Shown here: positions 1 through 7,077 of the stretch, one piece after another
Layout: every line of letters starts with the position of its first letter
Numbering within the stretch: the first letter of the stretch is position 1
Assembly (NCBI RefSeq): GCF_016786355.1
Contig: NZ_JADWYX010000109.1
Span: 1-32,071 of the forward strand
DNA length: 32,071 bases
Origin: Frankia sp. AgB1.9
GTDB taxonomy: Bacteria > Actinomycetota > Actinomycetes > Frankiales > Frankiaceae
Direction: 5' to 3'
Notes under the pieces: generated by a model
Seen by the model: the letters and a program-made list of their open reading frames with translations, nothing else
The model's database searches: none
What the model was told of the DNA's origin: nothing
Position numbers and translations under genes: made by a program

Positions 1-75
1 GCACGCCGCGGCATCGAGTCCACCGAGAGACTCGGCCGACACCGCTGGAAGATCGAACGAACCATCGCCTGGCTC
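1..75 (+). pseudogene. IS5-type transposase, C-terminal fragment
   Basis: Frame 1 from the window edge reads as the end of an IS5-family DDE transposase: GIESTERLGRHRWKIERTIA followed by WL. In this family the segment after an R-R-G-I-E block carries the last catalytic Glu (here in KIERT) and is normally followed by an F-x-R-x-R-R-L-x-x-R-Y-E-R stretch. Here that stretch is missing because the reading runs directly into a G/C-only tract at 76. The 5' part lies outside the window. Either the element is broken, or the assembly is corrupted at the tract. The family call rests on a short match, so the subgroup cannot be fixed. Confidence 0.6.
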
Positions 76-134
76 GGGGGCGCCCCCCCCCCGGCCCCCC
101 CCCCCGCGCCCCCCCCCCCCGGGGGGGGGGGCCC
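76..134. repeat. G/C-only homopolymer tract
   Basis: Fifty-nine consecutive bases contain only G and C, mostly long C runs followed by an 11-base G run (121-131). Nothing else in the window looks like this, including other very GC-rich stretches. It interrupts the transposase reading frame. A sequencing or gap-filling artefact is the most likely explanation; a true G-quadruplex-forming tract is the alternative. Confidence 0.85.
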
Positions 135-203
135 GCCCGACGCACCAGGGCCGGCGTCAGAAACGGCCGGGAAGCCGACAGCACGAAGGAAAGGGCGGCA
201 ACC

Positions 204-476
204 ATGGCCATCGACCTGAGCCTGGCCATCGACTGGACGGCCTGCGACGGCCGCGGCTGGTGCGTCGAGCTGCTCCCCGAACTGCTCACCCAGGACCGGT
301 GGGGCTACCCGATCTCGCACGAGGACGCCGCCAGAGCCACAGCCGCTCGCCACGGCGCGCCCGGCGGCGCCCGCCCGACGCGCGAGATCCCGGTCCCCCC
401 GCGACTCGCCGCGCACGCCGACCGCGCCGTCGAAAGCTGCCCACGCCTGGCCCTGCGCCTGCGGAGGATCTCCTGA
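204..476 (+). CDS. 3Fe-4S ferredoxin
   Basis: A 90-residue cytoplasmic electron carrier of the actinobacterial 3Fe-4S type, the kind that usually feeds cytochrome P450s or other oxygenases. The cluster ligands are visible: C14-x5-C20 and a distal C79-P, with an acidic W-T-A-C start and a L-L-P-E-L segment after the second Cys, both typical. Only three cysteines are present, which argues for 3Fe-4S rather than 4Fe-4S. It is longer than the usual 63-70 residues because about 35 extra Ala/Arg/Pro-rich residues sit between C20 and C79. The start is supported by AAGGAAAGG at 185-193. No P450 or reductase lies in the window, so the redox partner is unknown. Confidence 0.75.
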   Translation: MAIDLSLAIDWTACDGRGWCVELLPELLTQDRWGYPISHEDAARATAARHGAPGGARPTREIPVPPRLAAHADRAVESCPRLALRLRRIS

Positions 477-846
477 CGCGGGCGGACGACGCCGTACGGA
501 GTGGCGCCCGTCCACCGCCTGCGGCAGCGCAACGGCCCGAATGAAGCAGGCGCTCGCCGCGAGCAGGGCGCCATGACCAGGCAGACCCGCCTCACGCCGG
601 CAACTTGAATACCGCAGGCCGCATCACCTTGACGGCTCGACGATCTCCTTCACGCGACGGTCTGAATACCGGCGGAAAGGCATTGGCACGCACCGTATAA
701 AGGCATTCGGGACCCCAGGGTCCCGGGCGCAACACGCTGGTCCTCGGCGCAGGGACAGCCGGGATCCACCAAATACGATGCCGCTGGCCACACACCTGTC
801 CGGGCAGCCAGCCATTAGGGCGCGACACAGCTGGAGGAGACTCGAA
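477..846. other. Gene-free stretch before the membrane-protein gene
   Basis: No reading frame here looks coding. The second half is less GC-rich than its surroundings and contains a 9-bp direct repeat AAAGGCATT (676-684 and 699-707, 23 bp apart) with a TATAAA hexamer at 696-701. It is probably the 5' regulatory region of the downstream gene, but I cannot define a -35/-10 pair. Confidence 0.4.
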
Positions 847-1320
847 ATGCCGATTTCACCCCATCCGCGCAAGGCGCACGGACGGCGGCCGAGCCCAGGT
901 TTCGCCGCCGCCCTGTGCGTCGTGACCGCAGTCATCCACCTCGAGGATCAGAATTGGTTTTCTTTCGACAAGACGCCTGGCTATGTACAGGTCGGATATG
1001 TCTTTCTGGAAATCGCCGGCCTCGTCACCGCCTGGCTCCTGCTCACTCGGCCGGACCGTACAGCCTGGCTACTCGCGGCCGGCGTCGGCCTCGGCCCCTT
1101 CGTCGGATACGTCCTGTCACGCGGGCCCGGGCTACCCGGGTACACCGATGACAAGGGCGCCTGGAGCGAGCCACTAGGCGTGGTCAGTCTCATCGTCGAA
1201 GGCCTGCTCTTCCTCACGGCGCTCGTAGCTCTGACCGCGCCTAGTGCCCCAGCGAGCCGCCCCGCCCAGCGCCAGACCGGCGTGCCGACGAAGTCCGAGC
1301 GAGATCCCGCCATCCGCTGA
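847..1320 (+). CDS. Four-helix conserved membrane protein
   Basis: A 157-residue integral membrane protein of unknown function. Four hydrophobic segments are visible at about residues 17-31, 46-66, 71-90 and 110-131, joined by short loops. The loop before the last helix reads G-L-P-G-Y-T-D-D-K-G-A-W-S-E-P-L, a polar signature that looks conserved in character and could be extracytoplasmic. The tail after residue 132 is polar and probably disordered. The ATG at 847 is preferred over the in-frame ATG at 778 because GGAGGA lies at 833-838, and the extra 23 residues are Arg-rich and unlike a membrane protein. No function can be assigned. Confidence 0.7.
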   Translation: MPISPHPRKAHGRRPSPGFAAALCVVTAVIHLEDQNWFSFDKTPGYVQVGYVFLEIAGLVTAWLLLTRPDRTAWLLAAGVGLGPFVGYVLSRGPGLPGYTDDKGAWSEPLGVVSLIVEGLLFLTALVALTAPSAPASRPAQRQTGVPTKSERDPAIR

Positions 1321-1436
1321 TCCTCGCGGCCTTGAGCGCCGAGAGCGCCTCAGCCGGCACCGACCGGCCAGACCCACAATCCTCGGCACAAACCATGGCG
1401 AACCCACCCTGTGACCGGCCCCTCCAAGGGGACAGC

Positions 1437-1468
1437 AAAACGCCGCCCGGGGTTCACCCGAACGGCGT
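1437..1468 (-). terminator. Probable terminator of the tRNA-Ala transcript
   Basis: On the minus strand a 6-bp stem ACGCCG/CGGCGT (1463-1468 with 1440-1445) is followed immediately by TTTT (1437-1440). It lies 53 bp downstream of the tRNA 3' end, a sensible place for a Rho-independent stop. The loop is long (17 nt), so strength is uncertain. Confidence 0.5.
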
Positions 1469-1521
1469 GTCATCTCCAGGGGTCCAAATCAGCCAAGATC
1501 ATGTTTCGAACTTGGCGACTT

Positions 1522-1598
1522 TGGTGGAGGTGAGGGGACTCGAACCCCTGGCCTCCTCCGTGCGAGGGAGGCGCTCTACCAGGCTGAGCTACACCCCC
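1522..1598 (-). tRNA. tRNA-Ala (anticodon CGC)
   Basis: The minus strand folds as a complete 77-nt tRNA with encoded CCA (1522-1524). The acceptor arm is GGGGGTG paired with CACCTCC, the D arm begins GTAGCTCAG, and the T arm is AGGGGTTCGAGTCCCCT-like. The anticodon loop is CTCGCAC, giving anticodon CGC, which reads GCG alanine codons. The acceptor contains a G3:U70 wobble, the classic alanine identity element, which supports the call independently of the anticodon. It lies 77 bp downstream of the unknown gene at 1676-2290 on the same strand and may share its transcript. Confidence 0.95.
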
Positions 1599-1675
1599 TG
1601 AAGCACTTCGCAGCTTACAGGACGGGCAACGTGGTGTGGGGGCGGGGCGGACTGGGATTTTCCAGGGCACACCGG

Positions 1676-2290
1676 TCAGGGTCGGGCCTGGTCGGCACCC
1701 GCCGCGACGGTTGGCCGCGCCGAAGCGGCGACGCGCGCGGACGGGACCGCGGCGCCCCTGCGCGGGCCGGCCTCAGCCGCCGACAGCGAGGCCGACGACA
1801 GCCGCAGGCCGCCGGCGCTGGCCGCCGACGGGCGCCAGCGGTCGAGCTCGGGTTCGGCCGCGGCGAGCAGCGTCGCGAAGATCTCGGCCGCGGCGCCGGC
1901 GCGGAGCAGGCCGGCCTCGTGGCCGCGCCAGCCGTGCTCCCTGGAGCCGTCGAAGACCAGCTGGTGGTCGGGAAGGTCCTCGGCGCCGGTGAAGACGATC
2001 CTGGTCCCGGCGGGCAGGCCGGCACCGGTATCGGCCGCCTGGCGCAGCGGACGGTGCTCCCACAGCTCCAGGGTCTCCTCGGGGATCACGTGGCGGTCAC
2101 GCAGCGGCACCTGCCAGGCCGGGCGGCCGGGCCGGTAGAGACCGAGGCGGACGTGGACGCCGCGGCAGCGCAGGTGCACGCCCCAGCCGTCCGGACGCAC
2201 GGCGCGCAGTTCCACCGGAACGGCGGTGCTGGCCGGGCAGAGCAGGTATCCGTCGTTCCGCAGCCGGCCAAGCCAGGCTTCGAACGTCAC
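1676..2290 (-). CDS. Hypothetical protein
   Basis: A 204-residue protein I do not recognise. The N-terminal 140 residues have balanced composition with predicted beta-rich stretches (for example V-E-L-R-A-V-R-P-D-G-W-G-V-H-L-R and Q-V-P-L-R-D-R-H-V-I-P-E-E). The last 50 residues are Ala/Arg/Ser-rich and probably disordered. No transmembrane segment, signal peptide or known motif is evident. The GTG at 2290 is chosen because GAAAGG lies just upstream and because upstream in-frame sequence is low-complexity. It is transcribed toward the tRNA-Ala gene. Confidence 0.55.
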   Translation of the reverse strand: MTFEAWLGRLRNDGYLLCPASTAVPVELRAVRPDGWGVHLRCRGVHVRLGLYRPGRPAWQVPLRDRHVIPEETLELWEHRPLRQAADTGAGLPAGTRIVFTGAEDLPDHQLVFDGSREHGWRGHEAGLLRAGAAAEIFATLLAAAEPELDRWRPSAASAGGLRLSSASLSAAEAGPRRGAAVPSARVAASARPTVAAGADQARP

Positions 2291-3353
2291 GGCGACTGCC
2301 TTTCGATGGTGGGTGGGCGACCACGGCTGCCCCGGTCCTGGGACTCGGCTCCTTGGGACCCGACCCCGGGAGACCGGCACTCTGGCCGGCGGCCGGGCCA
2401 CGTCACCGAACGGCTCGGGCAACGCCGCGACGGGCCCCAGCAGCAGGGCTCGCGGTGAAGGACCGGGCTTTCGGCTCGACGTGACGACGGCCCCAGGGCA
2501 TGCCTGGATCGGCTCGGACCGGTCGAGATCGCAGGTCGGCCGACGCGTCCGTCCGGAACGACTCCGATCCGGCTGCCCGGCCCGCAAGGACGGGTAGGAC
2601 ACGCGGAAGGGGGCGGTCTACGTCAGATGCTTCGAAACCCCTCGCGCCCCGCCGGGTCGGCCCCAGGACGGGGCCGGCGGCGCTAGGACGGCGCCGCGAT
2701 GATGATCAGAGCGCGGGCGTCAGCGGACGCGAGGGCGTCGACAACGACAACACCGCGGACAGGGCGCGCTTGCCACGGCGCCGAGTGGCGCGAGGCTGGG
2801 CCGCACACGGTGGGTCACGGTTCCATTATGCACAGCCGCAGCTGTCGCCTCTCGACGGGACGGGCGCGCCGTGCCCGCCACGAACCACCCGAGACGCCGC
2901 GAAGCACGCCAGATGCCGGAGCCACCCGGGAGCGGTATGCCGGATACGCACGAATTCCCGGCGGCCCTGAGCGCCTCCCCGGTCACCTCCCGCACCCGGG
3001 CGCGACGCTCGTCACAGGCGGCCCCGGCGATCGCGGAGGCCCGCATCTGACGAGGTTGGCCTCGGCCCAAGAACAGCGCGGTGGCCCGCGCGACGCGGGA
3101 CCGGGCGGCGCGCGCCGACTTCCCGATCACGGGGAGGCCTTGTGAGGCTCCAGCCCTACCTCGTGGTCGACCACTGGCGAGATCAGCCACCATCACGAAG
3201 GACTCGCGCGGACTCCGGGCCAGAACAAGCCAGCAGGGTCCCGGTGGCCATTGCCGCGGTGGTTTCGTGACCAGTGGAGGGCTGCGACGGCGATCATGCC
3301 AGCGGGCCGAGTTCGCCAGACCGGCCCAGACCCGACGACGCGGCGGGACGCGG
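2291..3353. other. Long gene-free stretch with tandem hairpins
   Basis: Open frames exist on both strands, but all are Arg/Pro/Gly-rich with no recognisable domain, as expected of non-coding high-GC DNA. Two adjacent hairpins stand out: CGGCCCC/GGGGCCG (2658-2664 with 2670-2676) and GCGGCGC/GCGCCGC (2677-2683 with 2691-2697), 40 bp in total. They could terminate transcription from either side. I see no known structured RNA such as RNase P RNA, tmRNA or SRP RNA. Confidence 0.4.
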
Positions 3354-4733
3354 CTAGTTGCCGACGGCAGGACGCAGGAGGCGGATCGCGGCGACTTCGG
3401 CGTCGGTCGGGGTGCCTTCCTCCGGCGTGCCAGGCATGCCGGGCGCGGCTGGCGGGGTCGCCGCGGGCGCGGCCGCCGCGGGCTGCGGGGGCGCGGTGAG
3501 ACCGCCATGGGTGCCGGGCGGGTTGACCTGGACCCGGCCGGGCCGCGACGTCGGCGGGCGGACCGTCGGCCGCCCGGCCGGCCGGGCGGCCGTCACCCGC
3601 ACATTGTTGGTGTACACGTCGTCCACCGCGACCGGCTCCGGGGCGACCGGTATCGCCGGCGACGTGGCCGCGAGCTCGACGGTCTCGGCCCGCGCCGTGG
3701 CCAGCTCCTCCGAGGACAGCGGGGTCCCACGTTCGTCGGAGAGGCGGACGGGCGCGTACTCGGGAGACGACGCGGACCGGCCTCCCGCCGACACGTGCGG
3801 CCGGCCCGCGGGCGCCGCGGTGACGGTGTCCCCGGAGCGGCCCTGGCGCCCCTGCTGGGACGCGGCCGGCGACGTCGCCCGGGCCGGGCTGGTCGCCGTC
3901 CGAGCGCCGGGCACCCCGGCAGAGTCGTGTGCCGGGCCAGGCCAGATCGATCGGCGCGCGGCGCGATCCGCGGCGATCCGCCGGTCACGGGCGGCTCGCG
4001 ACGCGGCCAGCCGGCGTTCGGTCCGCGCGGAACGCCGCAGGTGGGCGACGTAGGCGCCGAGGCCGACGTCGACGAGGGCCTGCACGACGATCCACATCCC
4101 GGCCAGCCCGACGGCCAGGCCGACGGTGACCGGCACGGCGGCGAGCAGCACGTACAGCCGCTGCCGGCGCAGCCGCAACAGGGCATGGCGCTCTGGGTCG
4201 ACGGGCCGGGACGGAGGCACCGGCCGGGCCGCGTCGACGGCGACCGTGTGCGCCGTCTCGTCCAGCTCGCCCCGCTCGTCGCCGGCCACGGCCTGAGACC
4301 GGGCCGCCGGGCGCGCGGGGACGGCGCCGTGGCCGGGCGCGGCGACGTCGGCGCGGGTGGGCACCGCCGGGCCAGCAGCCGCGCGGGCCACGATGGGCCC
4401 GCTCGGGTCGCCGGCCGGGCGAGCTGCCGCCGTCTGACGTCCGCCGGACGCGTCGTCCGCGGTAGCGGCGGGCCGCGTCTGCAGCTCTATCGTCGATTCG
4501 AGGTCGTCGGCGTCGTCCGCCTCGTCGTCCTCGTCGGCCAGCCCGTCTCCGAGGTCGGTCTCTGTCTGCTGTTCCGGCTGGGCGCGGCCGCCACGGCGAG
4601 AAAGTACGCGCATCGCGGTAGAGAACCGGTCTGCCGATCGCTGCTCCAGCGCGCCGTCGTGGCGCCGAAGCCACATCGGGATGAGAACGAATCCCCAAAC
4701 GCCAACGATGGCGAGCCAGATAAGGGCGCTCAC
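3354..4733 (-). CDS. glpR: Glp receptor / division membrane protein GlpR (SepX)
   Basis: A 459-residue membrane protein matching the actinobacterial Glp receptor (GlpR in Corynebacterium, SepX in Streptomyces, Rv0996 in M. tuberculosis), which links the gephyrin-like Glp to the septum. One N-terminal helix (about residues 2-22) is followed by a W-L-R-R-H-D start to a cytosolic region, a long acidic and Pro/Ala-rich disordered stretch (about 50-180), two close helices (about 193-212 and 213-232), a basic R-R-S-A-R-T-E-R-R segment, and a second disordered Pro-rich tail. This helix layout and the N-terminal sequence are characteristic. The GTG at 4733 is chosen because the hydrophobic helix begins immediately after it; upstream in-frame residues are Arg/Pro-rich. 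It is in the same orientation as its partner gene glp, but a 549-bp gap separates it from the acetyltransferase, so it may have its own promoter. Confidence 0.8.
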   Translation of the reverse strand: MSALIWLAIVGVWGFVLIPMWLRRHDGALEQRSADRFSTAMRVLSRRGGRAQPEQQTETDLGDGLADEDDEADDADDLESTIELQTRPAATADDASGGRQTAAARPAGDPSGPIVARAAAGPAVPTRADVAAPGHGAVPARPAARSQAVAGDERGELDETAHTVAVDAARPVPPSRPVDPERHALLRLRRQRLYVLLAAVPVTVGLAVGLAGMWIVVQALVDVGLGAYVAHLRRSARTERRLAASRAARDRRIAADRAARRSIWPGPAHDSAGVPGARTATSPARATSPAASQQGRQGRSGDTVTAAPAGRPHVSAGGRSASSPEYAPVRLSDERGTPLSSEELATARAETVELAATSPAIPVAPEPVAVDDVYTNNVRVTAARPAGRPTVRPPTSRPGRVQVNPPGTHGGLTAPPQPAAAAPAATPPAAPGMPGTPEEGTPTDAEVAAIRLLRPAVGN

Positions 4734-5282
4734 GAGGAGATCACCGGGTTCCGGCCGCCGTTCCCGGCGGCAGCTGCCCCGGGAACGGCGCGCCCCCCGC
4801 GGGGCCGCCCCCCCCGGCGGGGGCGGGCCGCGCCGCCCGCCGCCCACGAACCGTGCCGGCGTCGAAAATGCGACGCCGAACGCGCACGGAGCGCGGGAGT
4901 GCCGGCCATGTGCCGCCGCCTTCCTCGTCTGTCAGACGTCTGCGCGAGACCCGTCACCGGTGGGGACTGCCCAGGTCTCGGTCGAACCAACCGACCTGCC
5001 GGCTTGTCCTGCCGGCCTGGAGGTGGTGGGTTTCCGATTTCGAGCTTGACGCTAGTGAGGGAAAACCGTCCGGTCACCGACCACAAGACCGCGTGTCGCG
5101 CAACAGCGACTCGTGTCAAGCACTCCGTGGTGTCCGGACGCTCAACCGGGGACGCGTCACCTGGCGTTTGACCGAGCCGGAAGCGAAGACGCCGGCCGGC
5201 GCCGCCCACGACGTTCAGCGGACCTCTGTCGGCTAAATACGGCGGCTCACTCCGGGCGGCGAGGCCGTCCGGGAACCCTTGG
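4734..5282. other. Gene-free stretch between acetyltransferase and GlpR genes
   Basis: No convincing gene. The part nearest glpR (about 4775-4850) is extremely GC-rich with many short self-complementary G and C runs. The middle (about 5035-5110) is less GC-rich and is the best place for a glpR promoter on the minus strand, although I cannot define its elements. In mycobacteria the corresponding two genes lie close together, so this spacer is longer than expected. Confidence 0.4.
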
Positions 5283-5921
5283 CTACGGCCGTCTTTCGAC
5301 GGAACGAGTCGCATGCCAGCGATGCAGTAGACCCTCGGGGACGTCCTCGGTGGTGAGCGCGTAGCCGACGTGGTCGCGGTACTGCCCGTCGATGGCGAGG
5401 TATCGGCGGTGCATGCCTTCTTCGCGGAAGCCGAGCTTCTCCAGCACGCGGCGGCTCGCGGCGTTCTCGGGCCGCACGTTCGCCTCCAACCGGTGCAGGC
5501 CCGCCGGGCCGAAACAGTGGTCGACGACGAGTGCGAGCGCGGTCGGCGTGATACCCCGGCCCGCGTGCCCCTGGTCGACCCAGTAGCCGACATGGCCGCT
5601 GTTGAACGCGCCGCGCACGATGGTCGACACGGTGATCTGCCCGACCAGCGCTCCGCCGTAGACGGTCGCGAACGGCAGCGCCGAGCCGGACCTGGCCGCC
5701 CGGCGCAGCCCACGCAGCATCTGGCTGTAGACGCCGAGAGTCTGGCGCTGCGCCCAGCCGACCCGGATCCCGGTCATTCCCGGTGGGGTGGCCTCCCAGG
5801 GCGCGAGCCAGTCCCCGTTGCGCCGCCGCACGTCCACCCACGCTGGCCCGTCGCGCATCCGCAGCGGGCGGACCGCGACCGGCCCGTCGGCCAGCCGGGC
5901 GGGCCAGCCGGGCGGGTTCAC
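5283..5921 (-). CDS. rimJ: RimJ/RimL-like GNAT N-acetyltransferase
   Basis: A 212-residue GNAT-fold acetyltransferase, the positional counterpart of mycobacterial RimJ (Rv0995); such enzymes use acetyl-CoA to modify protein N-termini or small amines. The acetyl-CoA binding loop is D-Q-G-H-A-G-R-G-I-T (about residues 117-126), following the V-G-Y-W-V strand. The C-terminal family signature N-V-R-P-E-N-A-A-S-R-R-V-L-E-K-L-G-F lies at about 148-165. The GTG at 5921 overlaps the mog stop in a GTGA 4-nt overlap, so translation is probably coupled; this also decides the start against the much longer upstream open frame. The actual substrate is unknown. Confidence 0.8.
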   Translation of the reverse strand: MNPPGWPARLADGPVAVRPLRMRDGPAWVDVRRRNGDWLAPWEATPPGMTGIRVGWAQRQTLGVYSQMLRGLRRAARSGSALPFATVYGGALVGQITVSTIVRGAFNSGHVGYWVDQGHAGRGITPTALALVVDHCFGPAGLHRLEANVRPENAASRRVLEKLGFREEGMHRRYLAIDGQYRDHVGYALTTEDVPEGLLHRWHATRSVERRP

Positions 5922-6469
5922 TGGCTCGGGTCCGGCCGCCGGGATTGAGGGCCGGGGCCGCCCGACGGCCGGTGGTCGCCGCCGCGAAGCTGGTCGAGGG
6001 CATGGCCGACGACCGCGCCGAGCACGCCGAGGCCGTCGCGCACCCCGCCGGTCGAGCCGGGCAGGTTCACCACCAGCGCCCGGCCGACGACGCCCGCCCG
6101 GCCGCGCGAGAGCATCGCGGTGGGCACCTTGTCCCGCCCCGCGGCCCGCAGCGCCTCGGCGATGCCCGCCACGTCCCGCTCGACGACCTCGGCGGTCGCC
6201 TCCGGCGTGACGTCGCGGGGAGCGAGTCCCGTGCCACCGGTCGTGACGACGAGATCCGCGCCGGCGGACAGTGCCGCCCACAGCGCGGCGACGATCCGGT
6301 CCCGCTCGTCGGGCACCACGACCGGGCCGTCGACGGCGAAGCCGAGCTCGACGAGCCCGGCCGCGAGCAATGGTCCGGAGCGGTCCGCGTACGTGCCGGC
6401 GAACGCCCGGTCGGAGACGGTGACGACGCTGGCCCGCGCGCCCGTCGGCACCTGTGCCGGCCCGGTCAC
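5918..6469 (-). CDS. mog: MogA/MoaB-type molybdopterin adenylyltransferase
   Basis: A 183-residue cytoplasmic protein of the MogA/MoaB family, which adenylylates molybdopterin before metal insertion. The core motifs are intact: V-V-T-V-S-D-R at about 15-21, T-T-G-G-T-G at 76-81, A-P-R-D-V-T-P-E-A-T at 83-92, and N-L-P-G-S at 135-139. The last 20 or so residues are a polar Pro/Gly tail outside the fold. The GTG start overlaps the moaC stop (GTGA, 6466-6469) and is preceded by GGAGGAGAC. The 3' end overlaps the acetyltransferase start the same way, so moaC-mog-rimJ form a translationally coupled set. The adenylylation role is from family knowledge. Confidence 0.88.
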   Translation of the reverse strand: MTGPAQVPTGARASVVTVSDRAFAGTYADRSGPLLAAGLVELGFAVDGPVVVPDERDRIVAALWAALSAGADLVVTTGGTGLAPRDVTPEATAEVVERDVAGIAEALRAAGRDKVPTAMLSRGRAGVVGRALVVNLPGSTGGVRDGLGVLGAVVGHALDQLRGGDHRPSGGPGPQSRRPDPSQ

Positions 6470-7077
6470 CCAGTCTCCTCCCGAAGGTCGTCCGACCTCC
6501 CGTTGGCCGGCGCGGCGTCATTCTCCCCGGCGGGCCCATTGTCCCTGGCCGGCGCAGCGTCCCTGGCCGGCGCAGCGTCCCTGGCCGGCGCAGCCGTCTC
6601 GTCGCGACGCCAGTCTCCGCTGCGGCCGCCCGACTTGGCCAACAGGCGGACGCCGGTGAGCTCCGCGGCCGGATCGACCGCCTTGACCATGTCGTGCATC
6701 GTCAGGCCGGCGACCGCGACGGCCGTCAGCGCCTCCATCTCGACGCCGGTACGCCCGGTGGTCCGCACCGTCGCGACGATGTCCACCGCGTCGTCGGCCA
6801 CGGTCAGCTCGACGCTCACCCCGGAGATCGGCAGCGGGTGGCACAGCGGTACCAGGTCGGACGTCCGCTTGGCGCCCATGATCCCGGCGATCCGGGCGGT
6901 GCCCAGCGCGTCGCCCTTGGGCATCCCCGCGCCGCGCAGCAGCTCGACCACAGCGGGGCTGACCAGCAGCCGGCCGCCGGCGGTGGCCACCCGCTGGGTC
7001 ACGTCCTTGGCCGACACGTCGACCATGCGGGCGGCGCCAGTCTCGTCGACGTGGGTCAGCCGCGCGGGGGCCTCCAT
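6466..7077 (-). CDS. moaC: Cyclic pyranopterin monophosphate synthase MoaC
   Basis: MoaC converts the MoaA product (a cyclic GTP derivative) to cyclic pyranopterin monophosphate in molybdenum cofactor synthesis. The enzyme core fills residues 1-158 and shows L-C-H-P-L (78-82), G-V-E-M-E-A-L-T-A (111-119) and M-H-D-M-V-K-A (127-133), all standard active-site segments. The C-terminal 45 residues are an extra low-complexity tail holding three perfect copies of A-A-P-A-R-D. The ATG at 7077 directly abuts the glp stop codon (7078-7080), and the stop overlaps the mog start. No moaA, moaD or moaE lies in the window, so cofactor synthesis must be completed by genes elsewhere. Confidence 0.93.
   Translation of the reverse strand: MEAPARLTHVDETGAARMVDVSAKDVTQRVATAGGRLLVSPAVVELLRGAGMPKGDALGTARIAGIMGAKRTSDLVPLCHPLPISGVSVELTVADDAVDIVATVRTTGRTGVEMEALTAVAVAGLTMHDMVKAVDPAAELTGVRLLAKSGGRSGDWRRDETAAPARDAAPARDAAPARDNGPAGENDAAPANGRSDDLREETG
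6541..6594. repeat. Three perfect 18-bp tandem repeats in moaC
   Basis: The unit GTCCCTGGCCGGCGCAGC occurs three times head to tail (6541-6558, 6559-6576, 6577-6594). In the moaC frame each unit encodes A-A-P-A-R-D. Identity at the DNA level suggests recent slippage expansion in a disordered tail. Confidence 0.95.

Noticed and set aside
696..701. TATAAA considered as a -10 element with TTGGCA as its -35
   Set aside because: The spacing between them is only about 7 bp, far too short for a promoter.
2720..3508. 262-codon minus-strand open frame in the gene-free region
   Set aside because: Arg/Pro/Ala-rich throughout, no domain, and it overlaps the end of glpR in a different frame.
3081..5171. 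696-codon plus-strand open frame across glpR
   Set aside because: Arg/Gly-rich antisense sequence; the minus strand has the recognisable three-helix GlpR protein.
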